Source: Paractinoplanes lichenicola (GTDB lineage Bacteria; Actinomycetota; Actinomycetes; Mycobacteriales; Micromonosporaceae). From it: a stretch of DNA of 64,000 nt. Positions 16,927-25,621 of this stretch are shown piece by piece; the stretch's first letter is position 1; each line of letters begins with the position of its first letter. Below the pieces are notes generated by a model. That model did no database searches, was not told the DNA's origin, and saw only the letters and a list, made by a program, of their open reading frames with translations. The position numbers were made by a program, and so were the translations under genes. The stretch is taken from NCBI RefSeq assembly GCF_016785085.1, contig NZ_JAENHO010000006.1, positions 620,001 through 684,000 on the forward strand. The letters run 5' to 3'.

Positions 16927-17778
16927 GTGCACCACGCCAACCACTTCTACGGCCACGCGCACATCCTGGCCGAGTACTGCGGGCTAGATCGGGAGCATCC
17001 GCCCCGGATCAACGGCTACCTGCAGCACGGGTGGAACGTGGTCGACGGGCTCGGCGCCGGCACGCCTTACGTGCCGGGCCGGCCCATCTTCGTCTATTCC
17101 GAGCAGACCCGGCGCCGCGCCTGGTCGATGGGGCGCCGCCAGGCCACGGTCGTCGGCGCCCCGTTCCTCTATCTGCTGACCATGCGCCCCTCGGTGGAAG
17201 AGGAAAAACGCGAGGGCACGATCTGGTATCCCTTCCACGGGTGGGAGGGCCAGCACATCGCGGGCGACCACGAGCGCCAGGTCGAAGAGATCATGGAGAC
17301 CGAGCGCGGCGGCCCGGTGACCTTCTGCCTCTACTGGCACGAGTTCCGCAACGACGCCGTACGCGCCTCCTACGAGAAATACGGCCGGGTCATCTGCCAT
17401 GGCTACCGCGGCTATCAGTGGCGCGACACCGACATCGACTTCCTCGACAACCAGCTGGCCGAGCTGCGCAGGCACAAGCGGGTCGCGTCCAACCGGCTGA
17501 GCAGTGCGATCTTCCACGGGATCGCGGCGGGCTGCGAGGGCGCGGTCTACGGCGACCCGATGCACCTCGACAAGGAGCACCGGCCCACCGCCGACCGCAT
17601 CCGGCGCAGCTGGCCCGAGTTGCACGGCAAGCACCTCGACGCGGCCGCCGCCCGCGCCTCGGCCCTGAGCGAGTTGGGAGACGGTTACCTGGCGTCACCC
17701 GCGGAGCTGCGCGCGATGCTGGGGTGGACGGGGTACTACACTGCCCAATCCGCCGAGACGGAGGCAGTGCCCGCATGA
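16927..17778 (+). CDS. GT-B-like putative glycan transferase (HHAN-type), copy 2
   Basis: A 283-residue paralogue of the product at 1688-2563. It begins directly with the HHANHFYGHAHIL block and retains GYLQHGWN, YPFHGWEG, CLYWHEF, ICHGYRG, SNRLSSAIFHGIAAG and YGDPM. The spacing of the last block resembles the donor-binding half of GT-B enzymes, but I know of no characterised member. GGGAG at about 16915 precedes the GTG start, which lies 3 bases after pseC. Its stop overlaps the next gene (ATGA). Embedded between pseC and pseF, it is likely to use or modify the nonulosonic acid or its precursor (inference). Confidence 0.75.
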   Translation: MHHANHFYGHAHILAEYCGLDREHPPRINGYLQHGWNVVDGLGAGTPYVPGRPIFVYSEQTRRRAWSMGRRQATVVGAPFLYLLTMRPSVEEEKREGTIWYPFHGWEGQHIAGDHERQVEEIMETERGGPVTFCLYWHEFRNDAVRASYEKYGRVICHGYRGYQWRDTDIDFLDNQLAELRRHKRVASNRLSSAIFHGIAAGCEGAVYGDPMHLDKEHRPTADRIRRSWPELHGKHLDAAAARASALSELGDGYLASPAELRAMLGWTGYYTAQSAETEAVPA

Positions 17779-19265
17779 TGGAGATGATCGGGGGCGAGAT
17801 GCCCTCATTCACCGAGGACCGCCCGCGAGCCGGGGGCGCCCTCTTCGGTTACCTGGCCGACCAGCTCCCGGCCGGCGCCGACGTGCTGGTCGCCGGTCCG
17901 CACACCGACCAGCTGATCGATGCCCTGGCCGAGCGGTCGGCGGTCACCTGCCTGGTGCGCTCCGAGCCCGAGGCGATCGAGCTCGACGCCCGCGGCCGCA
18001 CCGTCCTCTGCGGCACGCTGGCCAAGCTGCCCGCCGCTGAGAAGTACGACGTGGTGGTCGCCCTGGACGGTCTCGACCGGCTCTGCTCGGTCGAGGACGA
18101 GCAGCTCGACTGGGCCGCGAGCCTGCAGGCCCTCAAGCGCGCCCTGCGCCCCGGCGGCACCCTGCTGCTGGCCGTCGAGAACGAGCTGGGCGTGCACCGG
18201 CTCGTCGACCCCACCACCGCCACCTCGGCCCAGACCGACAGCGCGTGGCGCCCGCTGGGCGAGTTCGACACCAAGCCCGGCAACCCGACCCGGCTGGCCG
18301 GCAAGCTCTCGGCCGAAGGTCTCGCGATCGACTGGCTGGGCTCGGCCTGGCCGGTGCCCGAGGCACCCACGCTGATCGCCACGCCCAACGCGCTGCAGGA
18401 CGGCCCGGCCGACGTGCTGGCCGCCGTGGCCGCGAGCGCGGTCGGTTCCGCGTACGTGGAGAAGGCAGTCCTCAGCGACCCCCGCCGGCTCGCCGCGGCC
18501 GCGGTCCGAGGCGGCCTGGGCCCCGAGTTCGCGGCCGCCTGGCTGGTCGTCGCCCACCGCGCGCCCCGGCCCGCGGCCGCCCTGGCCCTGCCGCCCGTGC
18601 TGGCCGGCGACGGCCCGATCGTCGAGATCGCGCCCGGCCCCGACGGCGCCTGGGCCCGCCGGCCGCTGACCGGCGAGGGCGAGGCCGGCCCCCTGCCGAC
18701 CGGCCGCCTGCTCGAGGAGCTGCTGCTCGGCGCGGCCCTCCGCCACGACCTGCCCGTCCTGCGGCGCCTGCTCACCGGCTGGGCCGCCGCGTTGCCCGAG
18801 ACGACCGCCGACAACGTCGTAGTCCACCACGACGCCTTCGCAGTGCTCGACCCCAGCATTCCCCCGCAGACCGACGTGATCCGCCGGTTCGCCCAGACGC
18901 TCCTCGGTGGGGGCTACGCACACCCCTGGCCCGCCGCCACCGACCTGCCGACCCTCACCTCGGTCCTGCACGGCGCCGCGGGCCTGCCCGACGACGTCCC
19001 GCCCGTCCCGGCGGAGGACGAGATCCCCCTGCCCGACTCCCGCCGCGAGCACGAGGAGCAGCTGCGCGCGCTGCGCCGGCAGATCGCCGACGCCACCTCC
19101 CGCGCCCAGTGGTACGAACGCGAGCTCAACAAGCGGGACAAGGAACTTAACAAGCTTCGTAAACAGGTCGCCCTCTTCAGTGGCACGGTGAGCTTCCGGG
19201 TCGCGAAGATCGGCTTCGGGGTGGCCCGCAAGGCACGGAATCGCCTTCGAAAAGGACTTAAATGA
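17775..19265 (+). CDS. Methyltransferase-like Rossmann protein with C-terminal coiled coil
   Basis: A 496-residue protein and paralogue of the truncated product at 1-1688. The N-terminal half is Rossmann-like (VLVAGPHTDQL, AEKYDVVVALDGLDRL, GGTLLLAVENELGVHRL) but lacks a canonical SAM-binding GxGxG loop. The middle resembles nothing I know. The C-terminal 80 residues form a charged heptad-like helix (ELNKRDKELNKLRKQ) followed by a very basic end rich in Arg and Lys, which could bind membrane or a partner. The start overlaps the previous stop (ATGA) and its stop overlaps the next ATG, so it is made together with PseC and PseF. Function unknown; a methyltransferase or an inactive derivative is the best guess. 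Confidence 0.7.
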   Translation: MMEMIGGEMPSFTEDRPRAGGALFGYLADQLPAGADVLVAGPHTDQLIDALAERSAVTCLVRSEPEAIELDARGRTVLCGTLAKLPAAEKYDVVVALDGLDRLCSVEDEQLDWAASLQALKRALRPGGTLLLAVENELGVHRLVDPTTATSAQTDSAWRPLGEFDTKPGNPTRLAGKLSAEGLAIDWLGSAWPVPEAPTLIATPNALQDGPADVLAAVAASAVGSAYVEKAVLSDPRRLAAAAVRGGLGPEFAAAWLVVAHRAPRPAAALALPPVLAGDGPIVEIAPGPDGAWARRPLTGEGEAGPLPTGRLLEELLLGAALRHDLPVLRRLLTGWAAALPETTADNVVVHHDAFAVLDPSIPPQTDVIRRFAQTLLGGGYAHPWPAATDLPTLTSVLHGAAGLPDDVPPVPAEDEIPLPDSRREHEEQLRALRRQIADATSRAQWYERELNKRDKELNKLRKQVALFSGTVSFRVAKIGFGVARKARNRLRKGLK

Positions 19266-19987
19266 CAACCCTCGGCATCATCCAGGCCCGGATGGGCTCT
19301 TCGCGCCTTCCCGGCAAGGTGCTGCGCAAGCTCGGTGGCCGCAGTGTCCTCGAGCGTGTGGTCCGCGCCGCCCAGCAGAGCGGCGTGCTGGACACCCTGG
19401 TCGTCGCGACCACGATCGAGCCGGCCGACGACGCGGTCGTGGCCGAGTGCGCCGAGATCGGCATCCCCTGCATCCGGGGCCCGGTCGACGACGTGCTGAC
19501 CCGGTTCCTGAGCGTGCTCGACCAGCACGAGAGCGACGTAGTCATGCGGTTCACCGCCGACTGCCCGCTGCTCGACCCGCACCTGGTCGCGCTGGCCCAC
19601 CGCGTGTTCACCGCGTCCGGCGTCGACTACATGACCACTTCCATCACCCGTACGCTGCCTCGCGGGCTCGATGTCGAGGTCGTGCGCACGCCGGTGCTGC
19701 GGGCCGTGGACGCGCTGGCCACCGAGCACCACCGCACGCACGTGACGTCGTACATCTACACGCACGCCGACGACTTCGACGTGATCGGGCTGACCATGCA
19801 GCCCGACCTGTCGCACCTGCGGCTGACGCTCGACACCGAGGACGACTGGAAGCTCATCGAGGCGATCGTCGGCCACTTCGGCGACGAGCCGATCTCGGTG
19901 CGCGAGCTGGCCAACTGGCTGGCCGGCCGGCCCGACCTGATCGAGCTCAACGCCCACGTCCTGCAGAAGGCCCTGGTCCAGGCGTAA
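19262..19987 (+). CDS. pseF: SpsF/PseF-type acylneuraminate cytidylyltransferase
   Basis: A 241-residue nucleotidyltransferase. The N-terminus GIIQARMGSSRLPGKVL is the signature of SpsF/NeuA-like CMP-sugar synthetases (Gly/Arg/Lys nucleotide-binding loop), and VMRFTADCPLLDP carries the metal-binding Asp. It would activate the nonulosonic acid with CTP to give the CMP donor. It lies between a methyltransferase-like gene (ATGA overlap) and pseG, as in pseudaminic acid clusters. SpsF-type enzymes of unknown specificity exist, so the exact sugar is inferred from pseB, pseC and pseG. Confidence 0.85.
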   Translation: MTTLGIIQARMGSSRLPGKVLRKLGGRSVLERVVRAAQQSGVLDTLVVATTIEPADDAVVAECAEIGIPCIRGPVDDVLTRFLSVLDQHESDVVMRFTADCPLLDPHLVALAHRVFTASGVDYMTTSITRTLPRGLDVEVVRTPVLRAVDALATEHHRTHVTSYIYTHADDFDVIGLTMQPDLSHLRLTLDTEDDWKLIEAIVGHFGDEPISVRELANWLAGRPDLIELNAHVLQKALVQA

Positions 19988-19989
19988 CG

Positions 19990-20997
19990 GTGACAGTTGT
20001 CGGTATTCGCTGCGACGCCGGTGCCCGCACCGGCGTCGGGCATCTCGTCCGTTGTGTCGCGCTGGCCGAGGAGCTGGTCTCCCGCGGCGCCGGGGTGCGC
20101 TTCCTGAGCGACCTCGGCGGCGTGGAGTGGGCCGAGTCGCAGCTCACCCGGCGCGGCCTGCCCTGGTCACCGCCGCCCGCCGACCCGGAAGGGCTGGTGG
20201 CGGCCGTCGCCGAGCTCGACGCGCTGGTCATCGACTCGTACACGCTGCCGCCGGAGCACTCGATCGCGGTCCGCGCGACCGGCAAGCCCGTGCTGGCCAT
20301 CGTCGACGGCGACTTCCGCGGGCAGACGGCCGACATCTACGTCGACCAGAATCTGGACTCGGTCGTCGAGGTCGACGGCGCGCTCGGCCTGGCCGGGCTC
20401 GACTACGCGTTGTTGCGCGGTTCGGTGCGCTCGCTGCGGCCCACCACGCCGCCGGTGCACACCGACGCCCGTACGCCCAAGGTCGTGGCCTTCTTCGGCG
20501 GGACCGACGCCTATCGGGCCGCGCCCGAGATCGCCGTGCTGCTGGCCCAGACCGGGGCGCGGTTCGACGCCACGATCATCGGGGCCAACGAGAGCCTGCG
20601 CGACGAGCTGCACGCCGTCGTGCCGGCCGAGGGACAGCGCTTCGACATCATCCCGCCCACCGACGACCTGCCGAAGCTGCTGGCCGAGGCCGACCTCGCG
20701 GTCAGCGCGAGCGGCACGTCGACGTGGGAGCTGCTCTGCCTCGGCCTGCCCGCGGCGCTGGTCTGGGTGGTCGACAACCAGATCCTCGGGTACGACCGGA
20801 CGATCGCCCGCGGTTTCGGCGCGGGTCTCGGCCGGCTCGGTCACCTGGGCGTGGACGCCGTCGACACGCTGGAACGGCTGCTGACCGACGCGGCCGCCCG
20901 CACCGAGCTGGCCCAGCGGGCCTGGTCGGCGGTGGACGGCCGCGGAGTCGAGCGCGTGGCCGACGCGCTGCTGGCTAAGGCTGCGTCACCTCGATGA
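19990..20997 (+). CDS. pseG: UDP-2,4-diacetamido-2,4,6-trideoxy-altropyranose hydrolase (PseG)
   Basis: A 335-residue GT-B-fold UDP-sugar hydrolase of the PseG family. The N-terminal motif is IRCDAGARTGVGHLVRC, which contains the GxGHxxR loop with the catalytic histidine. The C-terminal donor site has VSASGTSTWELLCLGLP. PseG releases UDP from the diacetamido sugar before condensation with phosphoenolpyruvate. The GTG at 19990 begins 3 bases after pseF stops. The 3' end overlaps the convergent oxidoreductase gene by 23 bp. The presence of PseG argues strongly for a pseudaminic-type rather than sialic- or bacillosamine-type product. Confidence 0.9.
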   Translation: MTVVGIRCDAGARTGVGHLVRCVALAEELVSRGAGVRFLSDLGGVEWAESQLTRRGLPWSPPPADPEGLVAAVAELDALVIDSYTLPPEHSIAVRATGKPVLAIVDGDFRGQTADIYVDQNLDSVVEVDGALGLAGLDYALLRGSVRSLRPTTPPVHTDARTPKVVAFFGGTDAYRAAPEIAVLLAQTGARFDATIIGANESLRDELHAVVPAEGQRFDIIPPTDDLPKLLAEADLAVSASGTSTWELLCLGLPAALVWVVDNQILGYDRTIARGFGAGLGRLGHLGVDAVDTLERLLTDAAARTELAQRAWSAVDGRGVERVADALLAKAASPR

Positions 20998-21991
20998 CGA
21001 CCTTGCCCACGGCGTTCTGCTCGACGGCCTCGTGGGCGTCGGCGATCCGCTCGAACGGGTAGCGCAGAATCGGCAGCCCGGCGTCCTCCCCCACCCGGAA
21101 GGCGCCGGCGTTGACGGCCTCGGCGACGGCGGCGACCGCGTTGTCCTTCTCCTCCTCCGAGGTCGTGTAGGTCAGCACGAAGTCGAGGCTGACGTTCTTG
21201 AGCATGGCCTTGAAGCTGGAGATGGCCACCTTGCCGGCGACGTAGATGGCGATGTTGCCGTTGGGGGCGATCACGTCGAGGTCGAGCGCGAGATTCTCGG
21301 TGTTGACCTCGACCACGATGCTCGGCCCGGTCTCGCTCAGCTCCCGGATGCGCGCCGCCACGTCCTCCTCGCGATAATTGATCACCGCGTCGGCCCCCGC
21401 GGCCGTGGCCAGGTCGGCCTTCTCCTTCGACGAGACGGTGGTCAGCACTGTCGCGCCGGCCCACTTGGCCAGCTGGATGGCGGCGTTGCCGACCGCGCCC
21501 GCACCCCCGGCCACCAGCACCGTACGGCCGTCGAGGGCGCCGGGCTCGAGCCGGGCCGGCCCGTCGCTGGCCAACGTGAGACAGCGGTGCGCGGTCAGCG
21601 CCGGAATCCCCAGATCGGCCCCCACCTCGAACGGCACACCCTCGTTCATCCGCACCACCTGCCGGCGGGGCAGCACGACATACTCCTGCGCGGTCCCGTT
21701 CTCACGGCCATAACCCGCGTCCCACACCCACACGTGATCGCCGGGCTCCAGCCCCTGCACACCGTCCCCGATCGCATCGACCACGCCCGCGCCGTCCTGA
21801 TTCGGCACCCGCGGCGGTTTCACCCCGTCCGGCACTCCCTTACCGGCCCGGGTGCCGGTGTCAGTCGGGTTGACCGCGGACAAAACAATCCGCACCCGCA
21901 CCTCATCGGGCCCGGCGGGCGGCAGATCCCGCTCGACGATCTGCAGAACGGACGCGGGACCTGGCTCGCTGAAAACGGCTGCACGCATCAT
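20975..21991 (-). CDS. Zinc-free MDR-family NADPH:quinone reductase-like oxidoreductase
   Basis: A 338-residue medium-chain dehydrogenase of the quinone reductase type. It begins MMRAAVFSEPGPASVLQIVE; the nucleotide loop is VLVAGGAGAVGNAAIQLAK and no structural-zinc cysteine cluster is present. Such enzymes reduce quinones or enones with NADPH. I start at the ATG at 21991 (21988 is equally possible). It converges on pseG with a 23-bp overlap and is probably not part of the glycan pathway. Confidence 0.88.
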   Translation of the reverse strand: MMRAAVFSEPGPASVLQIVERDLPPAGPDEVRVRIVLSAVNPTDTGTRAGKGVPDGVKPPRVPNQDGAGVVDAIGDGVQGLEPGDHVWVWDAGYGRENGTAQEYVVLPRRQVVRMNEGVPFEVGADLGIPALTAHRCLTLASDGPARLEPGALDGRTVLVAGGAGAVGNAAIQLAKWAGATVLTTVSSKEKADLATAAGADAVINYREEDVAARIRELSETGPSIVVEVNTENLALDLDVIAPNGNIAIYVAGKVAISSFKAMLKNVSLDFVLTYTTSEEEKDNAVAAVAEAVNAGAFRVGEDAGLPILRYPFERIADAHEAVEQNAVGKVVIEVTQP

Positions 21992-22438
21992 GCATCCCAC
22001 CCTTTCACGTTTCCGTGCGGGAGAAGCTCGACGCCCTCACCACCGAAGATCAACCTCAAGAGCCGGGTGTCGTAGCGGGGTGGGGGGTTGCAGACCGTCG
22101 CTCCCGCCGGGACCTGGGCGGGCCGAGCAGGGCGCTGCCGCGCCCAGAACGCTCACCCCACCCAGGCGACCTGCGTGAGTGGTGACGCCCAAAAGCCGAA
22201 TCCACCCGGCCGGGCGCGGCGAGCGCAGCCTCCCACAAGCCCCCACCCGTCCGGGGCTGCCGCCATATCAGCGGCCGGGGTACCGAGGTAGCCGGCGATT
22301 CGTTCCGACGAGCGCGCCGACCTCCTGCTCGGCCACCGAGGTGAGCCGGTTCGCTCAAGCGCATGTGCGCAGTGATGTGGGTCAAGGACAGCAAGATGAC
22401 TGATCCCCCGAGCCCCCGTACGGCGTTAGGGTCGCCGC
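21992..22438. other. Intergenic region without recognisable feature, 447 bp
   Basis: This gap separates the divergent oxidoreductase and MFS genes. Several short open frames occur on both strands, but none has a ribosome binding site, recognisable motif or consistent third-position GC pattern. I found no clear promoter, hairpin or repeat. It may be remnant or regulatory DNA. Confidence 0.4.
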
Positions 22439-23923
22439 ATGGATCTCACTGCCGGGGCGCCGGTGCGGTACAGCACGCCCGCGGGGCGATGGGTGTTGCT
22501 GGCCACCGTGCTCGGCTCCAGCCTGGCCTTCATCGACTCCACGGTCGTCAACATCGCGCTACCCGCGATCGGCCGTGACCTGGGCTCGGACGCCGCCGGC
22601 CTGCAGTGGACGGTCAACGGCTACGCGCTCAGCCTGGCCTCGCTGGTCCTGCTGGGCGGCTCGCTCGGCGACCGCTACGGCCGCAAGCGCGTCTTCATGC
22701 TCGGGATCGGCTGGTTCGCGGTCGCCTCGCTGCTGTGCGGCATCGCGCCGAACATCGAGATGCTGATCGCCGCCCGGGTGCTGCAGGGCATCGGGGGCGC
22801 CCTGCTCACCCCGGGCGCGCTGGCCATCCTCGAGGCCTCCTTCGCGGCCGAGGACAGGTCGAAGGCGATCGGCGCGTGGTCGGGGCTGGGCGGCATCGGC
22901 GGCGCGGCCGGCCCGTTCCTCGGCGGCTGGCTGGTCGAGGTCGGCGACTGGCGGTACATCTTCCTGATCAACGTGCCGATCGCCGTGCTCGTGCTGCTGG
23001 TCGCGGCCAAGCATGTGCCCGAGTCGCGCAACCCGGCGGCGGCCCGGCGGATCGACTATCTCGGCGTGCTGACCGGCGCGGCCGGGCTGGCCGGGCTGAC
23101 GTACGGCTTCACCGCCTGGCCGGAACACGGGCCCGGCGACCCGATGGTGCTGGTGTCGCTGGCGATCGGGGTCGGCGCGATGGTCGCGTTCGTGCTGATC
23201 GAGCGGCGGTCGCCGCATCCGATGCTGCCCATGCGGATCTTCGGCAACAAGGCGTTCAGCGGGGCCAACCTGGTCACGTTCCTGGTCTACGCGGCCAACG
23301 GCGGGGTGTTCTTCCTGTTCGTGGTCAACCTGCAGGTCGTCTCCGGTTTCACGCCGCTGACCAGCGGGATCGCGCTGCTGCCGACCACCGCGATGATGCT
23401 GGTGCTGTCGGCCCGCGCGGGCGCCCTCTCGCAGCGCACCGGGCCGCGGATCCTGATGACCGTGGGCCCGCTGATCTGCGCCGTCGCCCTGGTCCTGATG
23501 TCGCGCATCGGCGCCGGAGCGAACTACTGGACCGACGTGCTGCCCGCGGTACTGATCTTCGGGCTGGGCCTGTCGACGCTCGTGGCGCCGCTGACCGCCA
23601 CCGCGCTGGGGGCGCTCGAGGACTCGTACGCGGGAATCGCCTCGGGGGTCAACAACGCCGTGGCCCGGGCGGCCGGCCTGCTCTCGGTGGCGGTGCTGCC
23701 CCTGGCGGCCGGGCTGGGCGGCGGCAGCCTGACCGACGCGGGCCAGCTGCACCCGGTGTATCGGAACACGATGCTGATCTGCGCGGGCCTGATGGTGGCG
23801 GGCGCCGTGCTGGCCTATCTGCTGGTGCCGAGCCGGCTGCAGGCCCACACCCCGGCGCGCTCGTTCTGCGACCCGTGCGCGCCGCCGGTGCAGTCCCGCG
23901 AGTCGGTCAGAAGTGCGCCGTGA
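22439..23923 (+). CDS. MFS drug exporter, DHA2 (14-helix) type
   Basis: A 494-residue major facilitator protein. LAFIDSTVVNIALPAI in helix 1 is the hallmark of the DHA2 drug:proton antiporters; GDRYGRKRVF is motif A and GGIGGAAGPFLGGWL is motif C of antiporters. About 14 helices are expected from the length. The C-terminal 25 residues form a short hydrophilic tail. Its last 17 bp overlap the convergent S66 peptidase gene. The substrate cannot be predicted. Confidence 0.9.
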   Translation: MDLTAGAPVRYSTPAGRWVLLATVLGSSLAFIDSTVVNIALPAIGRDLGSDAAGLQWTVNGYALSLASLVLLGGSLGDRYGRKRVFMLGIGWFAVASLLCGIAPNIEMLIAARVLQGIGGALLTPGALAILEASFAAEDRSKAIGAWSGLGGIGGAAGPFLGGWLVEVGDWRYIFLINVPIAVLVLLVAAKHVPESRNPAAARRIDYLGVLTGAAGLAGLTYGFTAWPEHGPGDPMVLVSLAIGVGAMVAFVLIERRSPHPMLPMRIFGNKAFSGANLVTFLVYAANGGVFFLFVVNLQVVSGFTPLTSGIALLPTTAMMLVLSARAGALSQRTGPRILMTVGPLICAVALVLMSRIGAGANYWTDVLPAVLIFGLGLSTLVAPLTATALGALEDSYAGIASGVNNAVARAAGLLSVAVLPLAAGLGGGSLTDAGQLHPVYRNTMLICAGLMVAGAVLAYLLVPSRLQAHTPARSFCDPCAPPVQSRESVRSAP

Positions 23924-24935
23924 TCGTCCGGTTCGGCCCGTCGATCGTCATGCGACCCCCGTACGGGAGGATCCACTGCGGCGTCGTGTGTCCGAAATCG
24001 ATCCCGAAGACGACCATCGCGGCCGGGTTGTAGGCCGCCATCGCCTTGAGCACGGCCGCACGCTGGTCGTCGCGGTATTCGGCGCGCTCCTCGGCCGACG
24101 CGGGCTCGCCGAACAGGGCCGCCTTGGCCGTCGCCACCAGCACGGCCGGGAACTGTTCGAGCAGGCCGCGCTCGCCCGCGTTGCGCAGCATGCGGAACAC
24201 CTCCTCGGCCGGCGGCATCTCCTCCGACGTCTCGAGCAGCAGGATCGAGCCGGCGTAGCGCTCGTTGGGCAGGATCCACCGGCCGGCGGCCAGGTTCCAG
24301 TGCAAGATCTCGAGGTTGCCGCCCCACGTCGGCGCGGTCACGACCGTGTCGGGCCGGTGCCAGCTCCAGCCGGGGCTGGGCACCGCCGCCAGCGGGGTGT
24401 CCAGCGACGCCGGGTCGGCCCAGTCCGACTCCTCCTCGCTGAACTCGGGCAACGGGGTGATCGGCAGGTCCACGGTCTCGAAGAGCGCGGCCCGCAGCGA
24501 GGTCAGGTGTGCGGGGTCGAGGCGACGCGTGAGGTGCACCATCGTCGAGCCGCCGTGATAGCCGGCCACGCCGTGCGACCACAGCCAGTTGAGCAGGTTG
24601 GTGTTGTCGGAGTAGCCGAAGTAGGGCTTGGGGTCGGCCTGAAACGGCGCGGGGTCGAGATGCGGCAGCACGGTGATCTGGTCGGCGCCGCCGATCGCCG
24701 CGAACACGGCCCGGATCGTGGGATCGGCGAACGCGGCCATCAGGTCGGCGGCCCGGTCGGCGGCGGGCGCCCCCGGCGTACGGGTGGTGGGGAACTCGAC
24801 CGGCTCGAGGCCGAGCTCGTCGCGGATGCGGCGCAGGGCCCGCTCGTGGGTGGCGGGATAGACCCCGGGGCCGGCCCACGAGGGCGAGACGACGGCGACG
24901 CGATCGCCGGGCTTCAATTTGGTGGGAGCGTCCAT
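23907..24935 (-). CDS. S66-family peptidase (LD-carboxypeptidase / MccF-like)
   Basis: A 342-residue S66 serine peptidase. It begins LKPGDRVAVVSPSWAGPG, typical for the family. The nucleophile is the Ser of YFGYSDNTNLL; the Glu of the triad is likely in WGGNLEIL and the His in FGIDFGHTTPQ. S66 enzymes either trim the L,D-bond of murein tetrapeptides or, as MccF, cleave microcin C-type aminoacyl nucleotides. The sequence does not decide between these; the MFS exporter next door would fit a self-immunity role (weak inference). Confidence 0.87.
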   Translation of the reverse strand: MDAPTKLKPGDRVAVVSPSWAGPGVYPATHERALRRIRDELGLEPVEFPTTRTPGAPAADRAADLMAAFADPTIRAVFAAIGGADQITVLPHLDPAPFQADPKPYFGYSDNTNLLNWLWSHGVAGYHGGSTMVHLTRRLDPAHLTSLRAALFETVDLPITPLPEFSEEESDWADPASLDTPLAAVPSPGWSWHRPDTVVTAPTWGGNLEILHWNLAAGRWILPNERYAGSILLLETSEEMPPAEEVFRMLRNAGERGLLEQFPAVLVATAKAALFGEPASAEERAEYRDDQRAAVLKAMAAYNPAAMVVFGIDFGHTTPQWILPYGGRMTIDGPNRTITAHF

Positions 24936-24951
24936 GCCCCCGATCCAACTC

Positions 24952-25575
24952 CTAGATCATCCCCGCTCGAAGCGCATATGCCACAGCGTGGGACCGGTTG
25001 CGCAGTTTGAGCCGGTGGGTGACCCCGTAGATGACGTTCTTGACGGTTCGCTCCGAGTAGCAGAGCTTGCCCGCGATCTCGTTGGTGTCGAAGCCGTCGG
25101 CCATCAGCCGCAGCACGTCGATCTCGCGCGGGGTCAGCCCCGAGGCGTTCAGCCCGTTCGGGGTGAGCACGTCGCGCTGCATCCGCTCGACGTGCTTGAG
25201 CAGCTCGCCGACGAGGTTGGGCGGCAGCACCCCACCCCCGCAGGCGGCAGCCTTCACGCTGTGCGCCAGCCGGTCGGCCGAGACGGCCCCGCGGGGCAGG
25301 ATCGCGACCACGCGGCACTCGACCGCGGTCAGCAGATCCCCCTCGTCGATCTCGGACACCACCAGCACGACCGGCGCGGTGGTCTCCGTGTTCGAGCGGC
25401 GCAGGGTGGCCACCACCTCGGTGGTGAGCCGCTCGGCCGCGACCACCAGCACGTCGGCCTCCGCGCGCTGGGAATTGCGCAACACCGTGAGGTCACCGCG
25501 GAACTGGAGCAACGCGGCGAGACCGGCGTGACTGAGCGGGTCCGTCGCCTGCACGGCGACCCGGGTCTGTTCCAT
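24952..25575 (-). CDS. Orphan LuxR-type regulator with degenerate receiver
   Basis: A 207-residue protein with a C-terminal LuxR helix-turn-helix (LTPREIDVLRLMADGFDTNEIAGKL, then SERTVKNVIYGVTHRL). The N-terminal 120 residues have receiver-like secondary structure, but where the phosphoacceptor Asp should be the sequence is DVLVVAAERLT, with no Asp after the strand, and the N-terminal acidic pair is replaced by QATD. It is therefore unlikely to be phosphorylated. No kinase gene is nearby. It is divergent from a large AfsR-like regulator across 224 bp that holds phased direct repeats. Confidence 0.85.
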   Translation of the reverse strand: MEQTRVAVQATDPLSHAGLAALLQFRGDLTVLRNSQRAEADVLVVAAERLTTEVVATLRRSNTETTAPVVLVVSEIDEGDLLTAVECRVVAILPRGAVSADRLAHSVKAAACGGGVLPPNLVGELLKHVERMQRDVLTPNGLNASGLTPREIDVLRLMADGFDTNEIAGKLCYSERTVKNVIYGVTHRLKLRNRSHAVAYALRAGMI

Positions 25576-25621
25576 GGTGCCTCCCCACTTACGTCAGGGA
25601 AGCCAGTGTCGGAAACGGGCC

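Noticed and set aside
21992..22438. Several small open frames in the gap before the DHA2 gene
   Set aside because: None has a ribosome binding site or recognisable motif; they overlap each other on both strands.
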